Source: Amborella trichopoda (Eukaryota > Streptophyta > Magnoliopsida > Amborellales > Amborellaceae). Taken from it: DNA of 64,000 nt. Under the pieces are notes generated by a model. That model saw only the letters and a program-made list of their open reading frames with translations. It ran no database searches and was not told the DNA's origin. The stretch lies in the NCBI RefSeq assembly GCF_000471905.2, contig NW_006499728.1, positions 1,423,296 to 1,487,295 on the forward strand, written 5' to 3'. Both the position numbers and the translations under genes were made by a program. Each line of letters begins with the position of its first letter. Positions within the stretch are counted from its first letter, which is position 1. Of this stretch, positions 12,166-23,400 are shown in pieces.

Positions 12166-12445
12166 CCATTGCTCACACGGCGTCCACACCATAACCCTTC
12201 TGTTTTGCAGCGTGAGCACTTTCGAAACCTTGATCCTAATTATGTTTCATGTGTGGCCATCTCCATGATCTAATCCAAAATCCTAATCTGAGTTTAATTT
12301 TCTGCAAAAAGCTATATCAGATACCGCTGGTTTTTCTATGGCGGTGAAGATTTTCAAAACCCTGACCTAATTTTTAGGTTTTCATGAGAAGCCATAACCA
12401 TGAGCTGTTTTTAGGGTTTTCATGGCGGAGAGAAGGTTGCGCCGC

Positions 12446-12529
12446 GTGATGAAATTTGGAAATTATCTCACGACGGTCGTCTGAGACTTCAAAAAGTCTG
12501 AGCTGATCATTTCCTGTTTATCTGATGGC
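12446..12529 (+). ncRNA. C/D-box snoRNA candidate, guide for 25S rRNA (U35/snR73-like)
   Basis: A perfect C box GTGATGA lies at 12446-12452. A 13-nt guide TCTCACGACGGTC (12466-12478) is followed two bases later by a D'-type CTGA at 12481-12484. From memory, plant 25S rRNA contains GACCGUCGUGAGA, so the guide pairs over 13 bases, and the fifth base before CTGA addresses the first C after GA. This is the site I recall for U35/snR73. The D box is uncertain: CTGA at 12498 or 12522; the latter is followed by TGGC, which could pair weakly with GCC at 12441-12443. Ends are therefore approximate. Confidence 0.6.
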
Positions 12530-12737
12530 TATCTTTTCCTCTTCCTCTGTAAAATTTATCCCTTTTCTGGAAACTTTTCGATCTGCTTCCCTTTCTCTAT
12601 TTTCACATTTTCAGATTTTTCTTTGCTTATTTTCTTTTGTGATTTATAACTTCATATATATTCATGAGATCTTTCCTCTTATTCCTGTTTTTCTCAAATA
12701 TTTATGCATTTTAATCTTCTTCGTGGAGAGAAGTAAT

Positions 12738-12815
12738 CGAGCATTGTGATGAAGATCTGAACATTTCTGATGTTTCCTGACTGATACAAAACCTCCTACT
12801 CATTCTGAATGCTCG
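12738..12815 (+). ncRNA. C/D-box snoRNA, guide for 25S rRNA
   Basis: All parts of a C/D snoRNA are present. An 8-bp terminal stem is formed by CGAGCATT (12738-12745) and AATGCTCG (12808-12815). The C box is GTGATGA (12746-12752) and the D box CTGA (12805-12808). Directly upstream of the D box is the guide CCTCCTACTCATT (12792-12804). It is complementary to AAUGAGUAGGAGG, which I recall from plant 25S rRNA (AAUGAGUAGGAGGGCGC). By the D+5 rule it would direct 2'-O-methylation of the A in AAUG[A]GU. The length, 78 nt, is normal. I do not assign a family name. Confidence 0.85.
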
Positions 12816-12956
12816 TGTCACTTTTCTTCCTGTATTTTTCCTATTTAAGAAATTCTATATGGTTGTATTTTCCATTAATTTGTAGATTTTTTCCTTATCT
12901 ACTTATTTTATTATGTTTTTGTTTAGCGATTAATGAGTTGCTTTCTTTTATAAATT

Positions 12957-13044
12957 GCACGATGAAGATTCAGTTTTGTTGACCATAAGAGATCTCAATG
13001 ATCTATGAGGACTAAATTTAAATGGTCCTTTTCATCCTGAGTGC
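12957..13044 (+). ncRNA. C/D-box snoRNA candidate, imperfect C box
   Basis: GCAC at 12957-12960 could pair with GTGC at 13041-13044. The D box CTGA is at 13037-13040. The C box would be ACGATGA (12959-12965), one base off consensus, and it overlaps the proposed stem, which is a weakness. The nine bases before the D box, CTTTTCATC, are complementary to GAUGAAAAG of 25S rRNA (context AAAGAUGAAAAGAAC, from memory), followed by one mismatch and more pairing. It could be a decayed or divergent snoRNA. Confidence 0.4.
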
Positions 13045-13289
13045 TTGGAAAATTTATTTATTTTATTGGTTTCCTAAAATTTTTTCTATTATTTTTTTAT
13101 TGGTATTTTTGTTTTCAGAGATTATATTCTTGGTCAAAGTGAAAATTATGTGGGGTTCTTTTTTCTGCATTTTGAAAATAATCGTCATTTATTACTTTGC
13201 CATTAAATCATATTTTTATTGAAAAATTTTATATAAATACGAGGCTCTAAACATTACAACACACCTCCATAATTTCACTAATAATTAAG

Positions 13290-14060
13290 GGTACGTTTGG
13301 GTATAATAATTTCACTAATCACTAAGGGTACGTTTGGGTACGTGGGACATCTATTAGGTGACAATAGAACAGAATACATTAAGGGGTACGTGGAAATATA
13401 AATACATTAAGGGGTACGTGGAAATATAATTACATAAAGGGGCAAAATTTATTATTTAATTACATTAAGCGACAAGGGGTCGTTTGAGTGCGCGAAATCT
13501 ATTACTTAATTACATTAAGGGGCAAAATCAATTATCTATTACTTAATTACGTTAAGGGGCAAGAGGCCGTTTGAGTACGGGGAAATCTATTACTTAATTA
13601 CATTAAGGGGCAAAATCTATTATCTATTACTTAATTACATTAAGGGGCAAAATCTATTATCTATTACTTAATTACATGAAGGGCGAGGGGCTGTTGGAGC
13701 AATTACGTTAAGGGGCAAGAGGCCGTTTGAGTACGGGGAAATCTATTACTTAATTACATTAAGGGGCAAAATCTATTATCTATTACTTAATTACATGAAG
13801 GGCAAGGGGCTGTTTGAGCCAGGGGCCGTTTGAGTATGGGGAGATTTATTGCATGACAAGGGGTCGCAGGGGCCGTTTGAGTATGGGGAGATTTATTACA
13901 TGACAAGGGGTCGCAGGGGCCGTTTGAGTATGGAGAAATTTATTACATGACAAGGGGTCGCAAGGGCCGTTTGAGTACGGGGAACATGACAAGGGGCCAT
14001 TGAGTACGTGGAAAGGATAATTACATTAAGGGGCCGATTGGGTACTTGAAAATCTACATT
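13290..14060. repeat. Minisatellite array of GGGGC/TTACATTAA units
   Basis: Two interleaved repeat types are seen. One is a 37-40 bp unit with GGGGCAAAATCTATTA and ACTTAATTACATTAAG. The other is a 47-bp unit with GGGGCCGTTTGAGTATGGG and ACATGACAAGGGGTCG, whose copies start at 13822, 13869 and 13916. Copies are often near-identical, so the array has been homogenised recently. There are no unique spacers. Confidence 0.85.
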
Positions 14061-14304
14061 AAATACATTAATGGATTATGGGACAATAATTTAATGGATT
14101 ATGTGACAATAGAAAAATTACATTAAAGGGCTGAGAGATAGGAAAAAAAAGAACAAATTATACTATCTTTAAAAGGTTCACCAATTACTTGACTCTTGGC
14201 GTGTGATAATAGAATAATTATATTAAGGGGAGACCCAGTGAGGGGTGAAAAATCTATTATTATTGTTACAAAGGGGTCCAGTGAGAGGTAAAAAATAATT
14301 ATGT

Positions 14305-14465
14305 GTTGCAAGATGCATTATTTTCGAGACTTAAAATTTTTTTTTTGTAATATTCATCGAGATGATCAATTAGAGGGTTTTTCATTGTTAAAACAACCTT
14401 CTTTGATAGATTTTTGTGGTGCATCCTTATTTCTATTTGTTTAGGGTTGCAACCTTGCATAAACT
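14305..14465 (-). mobile_element. Family C repeat, partial, reverse orientation
   Basis: It ends with GGTTGCAACCTTGCATAAAC and carries the reverse complement of the family C TTGATCATCTCGA block (CGAGATGATCAATTAGAGG). Confidence 0.55.
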
Positions 14466-14469
14466 TTTT

Positions 14470-15980
14470 TCTATTTGTTTAGGGTTGGGCTTTCAATAGG
14501 AGAGTATGTAGGATGACAGCTAAATATAACAAAAGTAGACAAACTATTTTTAAAGTTCAATACACTTTGCATGATGCCATTCTTAGTTGTTCAGTACATG
14601 TTCTATATCTTCTATAATATTGTTTAATTCCCAACTTTTTCGAAATTTTTTTGTCCATTTTAACTGTTTGGAAGTAAAACCAAACCACTTCCAGCATATT
14701 ACTAGGTAAAAATAACGTTTTTTAAAAGAGTGGCCTTTGTACAAGGTGACCACCTCATATGATACAGCTAAGGCTCACCTTTTAAATTTTGCCAAAATAT
14801 GTACTTTGAACCGGCTTAAAAATTCATAGTCAATTTTAACTATAAAATTTAAAAATTTAAAAACAGTGCAATTGAGTAGATTTATAGGCACTTTAATTTT
14901 TTTAAATAAGACAATCCATATAGCATGATACGAGAAAAACAATTTTTAGGACTTGATTTTTCTTTATGATGTACATCTATTGATTTGAAGATTTTCGAGC
15001 TTTGTATACTCTTCTATACGCTTCGAGGGTATAAGGCGAAATTCTCTGTATAAATTTTTCATTTTAAAAATATAAGCTTACATATAAAATTGATTAAAAC
15101 TTTATCAAGAACATTTTTATATACAATTTGAGGGATTCATCCATTGTTCACAAAATCGCCCCGTTTGCTAATCGCCGGCCGGTTCCGGTTTTCGGCGGTT
15201 AGGGTGATCAACCGGTATTTTAAAAAAAAATTCAAAAAAATATATAAATTCTCTAAAATAAGGATTTTGATTGTAATGCATTCTTAAATATTCTTTACAT
15301 TATGGTAAAAATTAAAAATTGCTTTAGTCATTAATACTCACTTTTATATTTTCCCATCTTTTTTAGAAAATTTTTAAAATAGCGCTTGAAAAAATAAAAT
15401 CCACTTTTTTCATTAATATTCAACTTAATTTGAATGTGTTTTATTTTAATCATTCTTTATATGTTTTTCATATTTCAGTAGATTTTTTTTGTATTTTTTT
15501 TTCAACACTTTTTTTAATGTCTAGGACTTGCTCGGTTAGAGCAGTTGAATCAACCAGTTTACCGGTTAGGCCGGTTAAATTGCTTACAGACCCATGTCCG
15601 GTTAACCGCTCCGGTTCGATTTTGTAAACACTGGATTCATCATCTACAGCCAAGCTGATCATAAATATGAAAAAACAAAAATTTTGAACTTTAAAATTGC
15701 TTATTTTTTGAGATGTTTTTTGTGCTTTTCATATTTGATATGACATCTTTTTACGTAAAGATGGATGTCGAAGAGTCCGCGGGGTCTTGCACTCGTGGAT
15801 TCATCGAACACTTTTCTTTTTAATTTTGAAAATCAAACAATAATAGGAAAATATCTTATTATTTTTTATTTTTAACTTCTATATCTCCTCTGACCCAAGA
15901 ATTGAAAATATTACTGACAAGCAAAATGACTCCATATTTTCTATCTTCTAACCCCTTAAACCCTTTTGACCATATATTAG
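14470..15980. other. Intergenic DNA with a GC-ended, AT-cored repeat at 15160-15640
   Basis: The left end (about 15160) is GC-rich with GCCGGCCGGTTCCGG, the core is AT-rich and the right end (about 15540-15625) has ACCGGTTAGGCCGG. Similar GC-ended, AT-cored segments occur at 22975-23475 and 63310-63770. A further weak family C-like stretch lies near 14810-15010. No gene is seen. Confidence 0.4.
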
Positions 15981-16340
15981 TGACCTCAATAACTTATGAA
16001 ATGATTCTATCTCTCTATCTAAAACTCCATATTTCTCTCACATCATCGTCTCTCACAAAACTCCATCTCCTTAAAACCCAAACTCCATCTTTCTCCCACA
16101 TCCATCTCCTTAAAACCCAAACTCCATCTCTCTCCCACATCATCGTCTCTCTCTCTCAAAACTCCATCTCTCTATTTAAAACTACATCTCTCTTTCTAAA
16201 ACTCCATCTATCTCTCACACATAAAAAGGTGTGCTCGTGTTCGAGCTCAAACTAAACCCCTTGGCTGGTAAACTCATCGAGAAGCGAAGAGAGAGATGAA
16301 ATTTTAGAGAGAGAGAGAGAGAGATGGAGTTTGAATAGGA
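15980..16340. repeat. CT-rich minisatellite (ACTCCATCTCTCTC units)
   Basis: Repeats of AAACTCCATCTCTCTCCCA and a GAGAGAGAGA run make a 117-residue open frame that is only a repeat product. Confidence 0.8.
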
Positions 16341-17350
16341 TTCATTTTAGTATTTGTTTGGATTAAAAATTTATAATCAAAAGTGTCCAAAGGATTGTAA
16401 GATAGAAAAGATGAAGACCTTTTGGTTACAAGTAATATTTTCATGGGACTCATGAGATATGAAAGTTAAAAATAGGAGATAAAGAGATATTTTCCCAACA
16501 ATAAATTGTTCATTATTAATTCTTTTTCTTGAGTGAATATTAATCATTAGAATTAATTTTATTGAAAGTGATAAGAAGTCCATACAAACAATACCAAAGA
16601 AAAAGGGCAAAACATGAGTGGAGTCATGCAAGTTCGAAAATTGGCTAGAACTCAATCACGTCCTCCAAGAATCGACTGAAACTCGTGACTTTTACTACAG
16701 TATCAGATGAAATTTGGTTGAATCAGCCAGTTCACGGTTCCTCCAGATCTGGGAACTCAATTAAGTGTAGATGGCTTGGCTAGGTCTGAACCCGAGGTGC
16801 CAGTTTTAATCGCCAGTTCCAAATAGAAAGTATCATCCCTGAGACAAATGATGAATTGAAAAGTGAGATGGTCCGCTTCTAACTAGGATCATGGTTTAGG
16901 CTTTGGAAGTTCAGTAATGGAGAAGTGTGACAATAATAGTGCTTGTAAAATGGATTGGATGGTTTAACTGGCCTTTTGGAAGTCTGGTCTTGAGTAGTGA
17001 ATTGCCAATGGAGATTGGCAAATCGGATCGATTCTTGTGTGAGAATTGAATCAAAATTTAAAAACATATTTTTTAAAAATAACAGTAAAATATAACCTGT
17101 GGAACAGGTACAATTGGAGTTCTGACAAGGAAACAGGTCAATCTGGATTGATAATTCCTAATCTCAACCGCTGGGTTTTAAACACTGAATGAAAGGCCTG
17201 GGTTAGCATGGCCCTAGTCTCTTGGAGCTTAAACCGGCCTGGGTGTATAAAGCTAACCCCTTGACAAATTCCCATTTAGACATTGAATGAATGAATAATC
17301 ACAAGTATTTAGTGAAACATTGCTAGACTGTTATTAATCATAGCTTTGTT
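16340..17350. other. Intergenic DNA, no gene seen
   Basis: There is no recognised exon or transposon end between the CT-rich repeat and the 3' end of LHCB7. Confidence 0.5.
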
Positions 17351-17353
17351 GTA

Positions 17354-17359
17354 TTTATT
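17354..17359 (-). terminator. Likely polyadenylation signal of LHCB7
   Basis: AATAAA on the minus strand lies about 95 bp past the LHCB7 stop codon, in an AT-rich stretch suitable for a plant poly(A) region. Confidence 0.4.
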
Positions 17360-17453
17360 TTCCTACAAATTTTCAACAAATTACTACAGATAAGTTTTAC
17401 ACAAATTCCTATCTACACATTGAATTAATTACAGATATTTTACAATCTCTCTC

Positions 17454-20400
17454 TCACTGTGGTACAAGAACTTTGATGCTGTTCAAAATGTTGTTCTGTC
17501 CTGGTTGTGCTAGGTGATCAATCAAATTTTGAACAGGCCCCTTACCTGTAACAGCAGCCTGAAAATAAAACCCTAGCCAGGCCACCATGGCCAGGCGCCC
17601 ATTTTTCATCTCTTTAACCTTCAACTCCTCGAATGAATCAGGGTCCTTAGAAAGCCCTAATGGATCAAATAGAACACCTCCTGGGTAGTTTATATCTCCA
17701 GGTAAAAAAATTCCAAGGGGCTCCAGTGCTTCTATTCCACAATATCTTGCGTACTCTGGACCAACCTGTTTAAATAGAAAATAAAAACCTTAAAGACTGT
17801 AGATACTAATTATGGTTCGAGTGCTATGAATTTTCCAACGATCAAAAGAAAAGGACCCATCTTTATGAATATATGTATTAGAAAACTAATCATAATTATT
17901 GTTCAAGGCTCTAAATTTCCACCTATTAGCAAAAAAAAAAAAAGTAGAAAATCTTAGGTTTTTAATAACTACCAAAACCGAAATCAAGATCATTTTTGAT
18001 GAACTTTGATGTGATTCTTGGAGAACCATTATGAATGGACGAACCAAGCAAGATTTTATTACTAATTTAAATCCGTTGTTCAAACTCACAAATTAAATCT
18101 TAACTCTTAAGCATGGTATACAAAACTTGGCCAAGTCGACTTAATTTTGCCCTCAACATAACTCGGACATAATTGGGGGCCTTGAACATGTACATTGTTC
18201 AAACAAGTACCATACAAAGGCAGGGTATCAAATTGCTTGAGTTCTACAGTACTTGGGTGAGTCACTATATTACTCGCCCAGGTACCGTTAACAAAGAGGG
18301 GGTCAGTTACCACTCCCCCTCATACCCCTAATCTCTCTCTAAAAGGGGGGCAGAAATCCACCCCCTGTTGTCATCTCTCTCTAAAAAGGGGAGGGAAAAG
18401 GGCCCCCTCATTTTCCCTCTCTCCCTCTCTCCCTCTAGAAGGGGACTGGACATGCACCCCTACTTTCATCTCTCTGTGTTTCTCTCTATCCCTGTCTCTC
18501 CCTCAAATATATTTACTATTTTCCTTTTTCTCTTTTTCTCTTTTTCTCTTTTTTGAGGTTTTTATTTTTTATGTTTTGCTTTTTTTAAGGCATTGTCATG
18601 CCTATACACTACTAGTCCACTCGGTCGTGCCGTCACTCGGCTCGGGCAGATGCCGAATCCCAAGCCCAAGCCAAGTATTTAAACCTTGGTTACAACTAAG
18701 AAGATCAAAATCTATAAAGATTGGCATAAAAGACTCTAAGTTTTTCTCTTAAAAAAAAAAGAGACTGCTATACTTTTCCTAGGTTTTTTATGAATCTGAG
18801 CTTAAAAAAGAGAAGGGAACTTATCAGAAATATATCTTTATTTTCGCCTAGTTGGAAAGAAAATCTTCAACTTTCATAAACCTCATCCACACCCTTTTTT
18901 TGGTATTTTTTTGACCAAAATAACCTTCACAGTAGTTGTATTATTATGAAGCCCTAGCATTACGGTACTTTAAGTATTGTAATGATTACCCCATTTTATA
19001 CGACATTTTAACGTGATAACTCGGAGTAGTTTAAATGCCAAAACTGAGGAAAATGGGTGTGCACGAGGTTTATGAAAGTTGAGGATTTTTTTTTTCTAAT
19101 TTGTCAAAAATTAAGGTATATTTCTGAAATATTTAATTCTTGAATATGAATTTTGTGAACTTCTGCAAAACTTTTACTTCTAACTAAAAAGTAATTTACC
19201 ATGAGAAGAACTTGGCATATTGCGATAATGGCAACTCCTTGGCCTCCAGCTATGTGAAATCCCGGTATGCCAAGATAGTCCAGAGTATCACCCTAATGAA
19301 ACCAGATAAAAGACACGAACAAAATCAAGCTGTTGTCTGTGTGTGTGTGTGGTGAAACCAGGTAAAAGCCATAATCACATCAAGCAGTTGGATCTCCCCC
19401 CTCCCCCCCTTTCCTCTTCTCATACAGTAGATAATTTCTACAGCACAATGAAAGAACTAATAACTTATTTGCCAATAAGGCTAGGAAACTAACTAGTGTA
19501 GATGCTCATTTGCCAAGAAGACAAGGAGATCAAATAATTAAGATGTTTATTTGCCAAGAAGACTAGAAGATCAACTAATTTAGATGTTTTATTTGCCAAG
19601 AAACTAGAAGATTAATTAGTGCAGATGCTATATATTCCCATAAAAGAAAGAACTGGCAGAGAGAGAGAGAGAGAGAGAGATTACCTGAAGTTTGGCATAG
19701 CCAACTCGCCACCAAACTGGCTCTACAAAGCGCACGATGCCAAATTGATGGAGCAGCTCAGGAATCAGAACACCTAGAGATGCAAGCATAGCCCAGCGAG
19801 CATGTAGTATCTCGAAGCTGCACATAAGCGAATTGGAAAAAAGACATGAATCTGGTTTCTTAAGCCACTCATTTTTATATAGGAAAGTACACTATAAGAC
19901 CGTTGACCTTTGGTACAAAAGTGCAAAATGACACCTAACCATCAGATATGAAACCGGACAGCTGCAACTGTACCTTTGCCATGCTTAAGTTAGATAATTT
20001 TCATCAGATCATGTGTGGAGAAATGCCGTACCCACCCATCCAATTTCACATATGACAACTTGGGTTGTTTGTGACCTTTGTGCATGAGAGAAAATGGTTT
20101 CATTGTATACAATCCCATTGTGTATACAAAATTTATGCAACAGCTAACCTGAATTCCTAAAACATCATATGGAAGGGTAATATTATGTATCACTTAACCT
20201 TATCTACAATAATTGGAATAAAGATATTGGAAATTAACTCATTGAAAGGTAATTTATTGAAGCAGGAATTAAGTGGCGCAAACTGATGCCATGAAGCTAG
20301 ATGTTAAAGGCTAATTAACAAAACCCAATAATTAAGATCTCAATAAAAATAAGTACTTGAATTATACCTTAAATATAGTAATTCAATCACTAAAAACCAT

Positions 20401-23400
20401 ATTCCTCTATGACTATAGACACATGGGGTTCACCTCAAAAACAACGGGTAAAAATATTGCTCGATCCATCTAAATCATGACAAGCTAATCATGTTACATA
20501 GAATGACCATATTTCACCTAGATTTATAATTGGTCTCTCTCTACATATTGTGGAAGAGCAAGCCCTAAGGCTATCTGTGGCTTGGAGACATGGAAAGCTT
20601 TTTTACAGAAGCTACAAGTTCAGGAACATCCCATTTCTATAAGAATTCATCGAAGGTTATGGTCTCATAACCCTCAACACAATAGAAAATGTCCCGTCTG
20701 TTCAAATCTAATAGTTAACTTAAAATTTTGATATTCCAAGCCTGAACTGCACAGAAATGTCAATGGAAAGAAGGCATCATAGCTGCTATATTATGCAGAT
20801 TCCTCGAGTGTTGTTATCATATAGGAAAATTAATTTAAGGTGACAAAAGAATGGATTTGTTTATATTCTTAGTGGCGCCTGTATAATCAGGCGGCCAAAG
20901 ATTATAATGTGGCATTCTTGACATCTTTGGAGGATAACTCTCACGAACATTGTGCATACACATTGAAGGATTCTTTGATCCCATACTCCAGTTTATTTAA
21001 ATCATCATGCTCAAACCTTAGGAAGATGATGAGATATAACTAATTGTAATTGCCATATGTTTACATGTTCACAAAACTGTAGCAGCAGTTGATTACACAT
21101 TCAGAAAATAAGTGCTATTTCCTTGGTAAAGATTGGAAAGCTGATTCCATGGCACAGTTAATTCTAAGATATGCTCTATTCTATAGTGAAAGAGAAGTAC
21201 TTCCTCAAAGATGAAGAGAAGAAGGAAACAGCTTTACATACGTGAAATATTTCTCGAAGTCCAGGGGATCTTTGCTCAAACCAGCAATATCAAAGCCATA
21301 ATCACCGGGTAACTCTCCACTGAGGTAGGCAGGATAGTCATAAGGGACTGGACCAAGCCACCGTGGACGCTCCTTCCCATACCATGAGCTATAGTGCAAT
21401 AGACCATCATGCCAAAAATATAAATCAGAAAACATGAGGTCTTCTACGAATGAGATGAAATGTTTAATAGGTCAATAACTAAATTTATCATAATGTACAA
21501 GTTTGGGGTAATAATGGCTTCCATCCAAAGGACATTTGCTTTATTTCAACTGAACTAATTGCAACATAATAATAATAGTTTCAAACAGGGTTGGGTTGTA
21601 CAAATATTGAAAATATAAAATAAGAAAAAAGCAATAACCTATTGATGACTTTTCTATTACATACTTGCTTATGTAACTTGCAACATTTGCATGGTCAATC
21701 CAAGATATCTCAAGGATGAACAAGAAATATGCATAGGTTGCTCCTGTTAGACCCACATACCACACAAAGAATAGGTGCTATTGGGCAACCTAACATACAA
21801 ACCAAAATTTCATCCATGGGTACAAAAAAGAGATAAAACAAGTTCCTTTTATTTTAAGGATTGTATACAATGAGATCATTTACCTTTTATACAAGGAGGC
21901 AACAATTACTTATAACCATCCGATGTGAAATCCAATAGCTTGGGTGTGTCACAAAATTCGAGAAAATTTCTTTTGAAGTTTGAGCTTGGTCAATGTAATA
22001 AATGCAGCCATCTAGATTCACATCATTTGGTCAAGACTAATTGTGACTACCTTGTACCAAAAATAAATAGTCTCATTGTATACTTTTCCATTAGTTTATT
22101 CGCAAGAAAAGCTACAGCCTACAAGAAACAAGTCAAAACTCAATCGTCAATCTTTCTAAATGAGGGTTATAATTGTTTCTTTTAGGCTTCCAACTATTTC
22201 TAAGAGCTGCTACATATGGTGGCCGAACTCATTTAATTGCAGTAGCTATCCAAATTGCATGGCTAAATTCTGCACCAAACAGTAATAAAGTGAATTCCCA
22301 ACTGCCTTGAACAAATACAGGGAATAGTTTAGCAAACTATTTGAGAATTAAATCATGGCATGGGTTACACATTAGCTTGACATGTTTTCAAAGACTGATT
22401 TGAATCGGATAAAGTTGAAAGAACAACAAGAATAAACTACTTGCTTCACCATGCAATCAAGGTAAGCAAAGAAAAATGTAAACTTTCAAGTTTCAACAGC
22501 ATGTCCATGAGACAATGTTGAAGGTTACAATTGTGGAAAAGTACGAGAAAATCTGAAACTGAAATGATATATAATAGATGTAGCACCCCCTAAAAGCTGT
22601 CATGCCCTCAAGTTTTGGTTGATGAGAAAATTTAGTCCAAGTTTCAGGTGAAGTAGTTTCTTTTTCTTTGGGCACAATTTCGACTAGTTTCCTATCTGAT
22701 ATTGGCCAATGGGAATGATAATCAAAGCCATCTCTCTTGAAATTCTTCAGATAAAATTTGCCTGATAAATCTCTTTCCATAACTCACATATCAATGGATG
22801 AAAAGAATTGGAATTTTCAAAAACATGATAAACTTTATGGGAAAGATATGGACTCCCCACATCTGATATACTGCCAATTATTTGACTGTTGTCAACTTTG
22901 AACAGTTTTTTCTTCTTTGGGCTATCCAATTTCACTGATTTTTTCAGATTTTGGCCTTAATTAACTGTTTACTGTTTTTGGCAGCATTAAACTTGGCCAA
23001 GTTACTCGGTCTTGGCCCCTTGCCAAGCTGAGTTTTCAGGTACACTAGGTTGGCATATAAAAATTCAAAATAATTATATTTGTATGTAAAATAATGTATA
23101 AATATTTTATGTACAATTTGGTGTTTTTGAAGATGATTTGTGAGTTTTTCTTGTCATATGCCCTATTTTTATATTTTTCCCTTTTTTTGGGATATTTCTA
23201 AACCGTTTCCAGCTATAAGTAAGTTATTTCTCAATCCTCTGTTTTTAAATATATAAGTAAGTTATTTCTCAATCCTCTGTTTTTAAATATATTTTTCATC
23301 TTATTTAGACTTCAATGTTGTTTATAGTTGACTTTCTTTTTACTTTTAAACATTTTTTTATCTTTTTTGTCTTTTAGCCCTTACACTAATGTCGGGCCAC

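Noticed and set aside
13290..14060. CRISPR-like direct repeats
   Set aside because: The repeats are contiguous minisatellite units without unique spacers, and the DNA is plant nuclear.
15902..16255. 117-residue open frame
   Set aside because: It is a product of the CT-rich minisatellite and has no domain.
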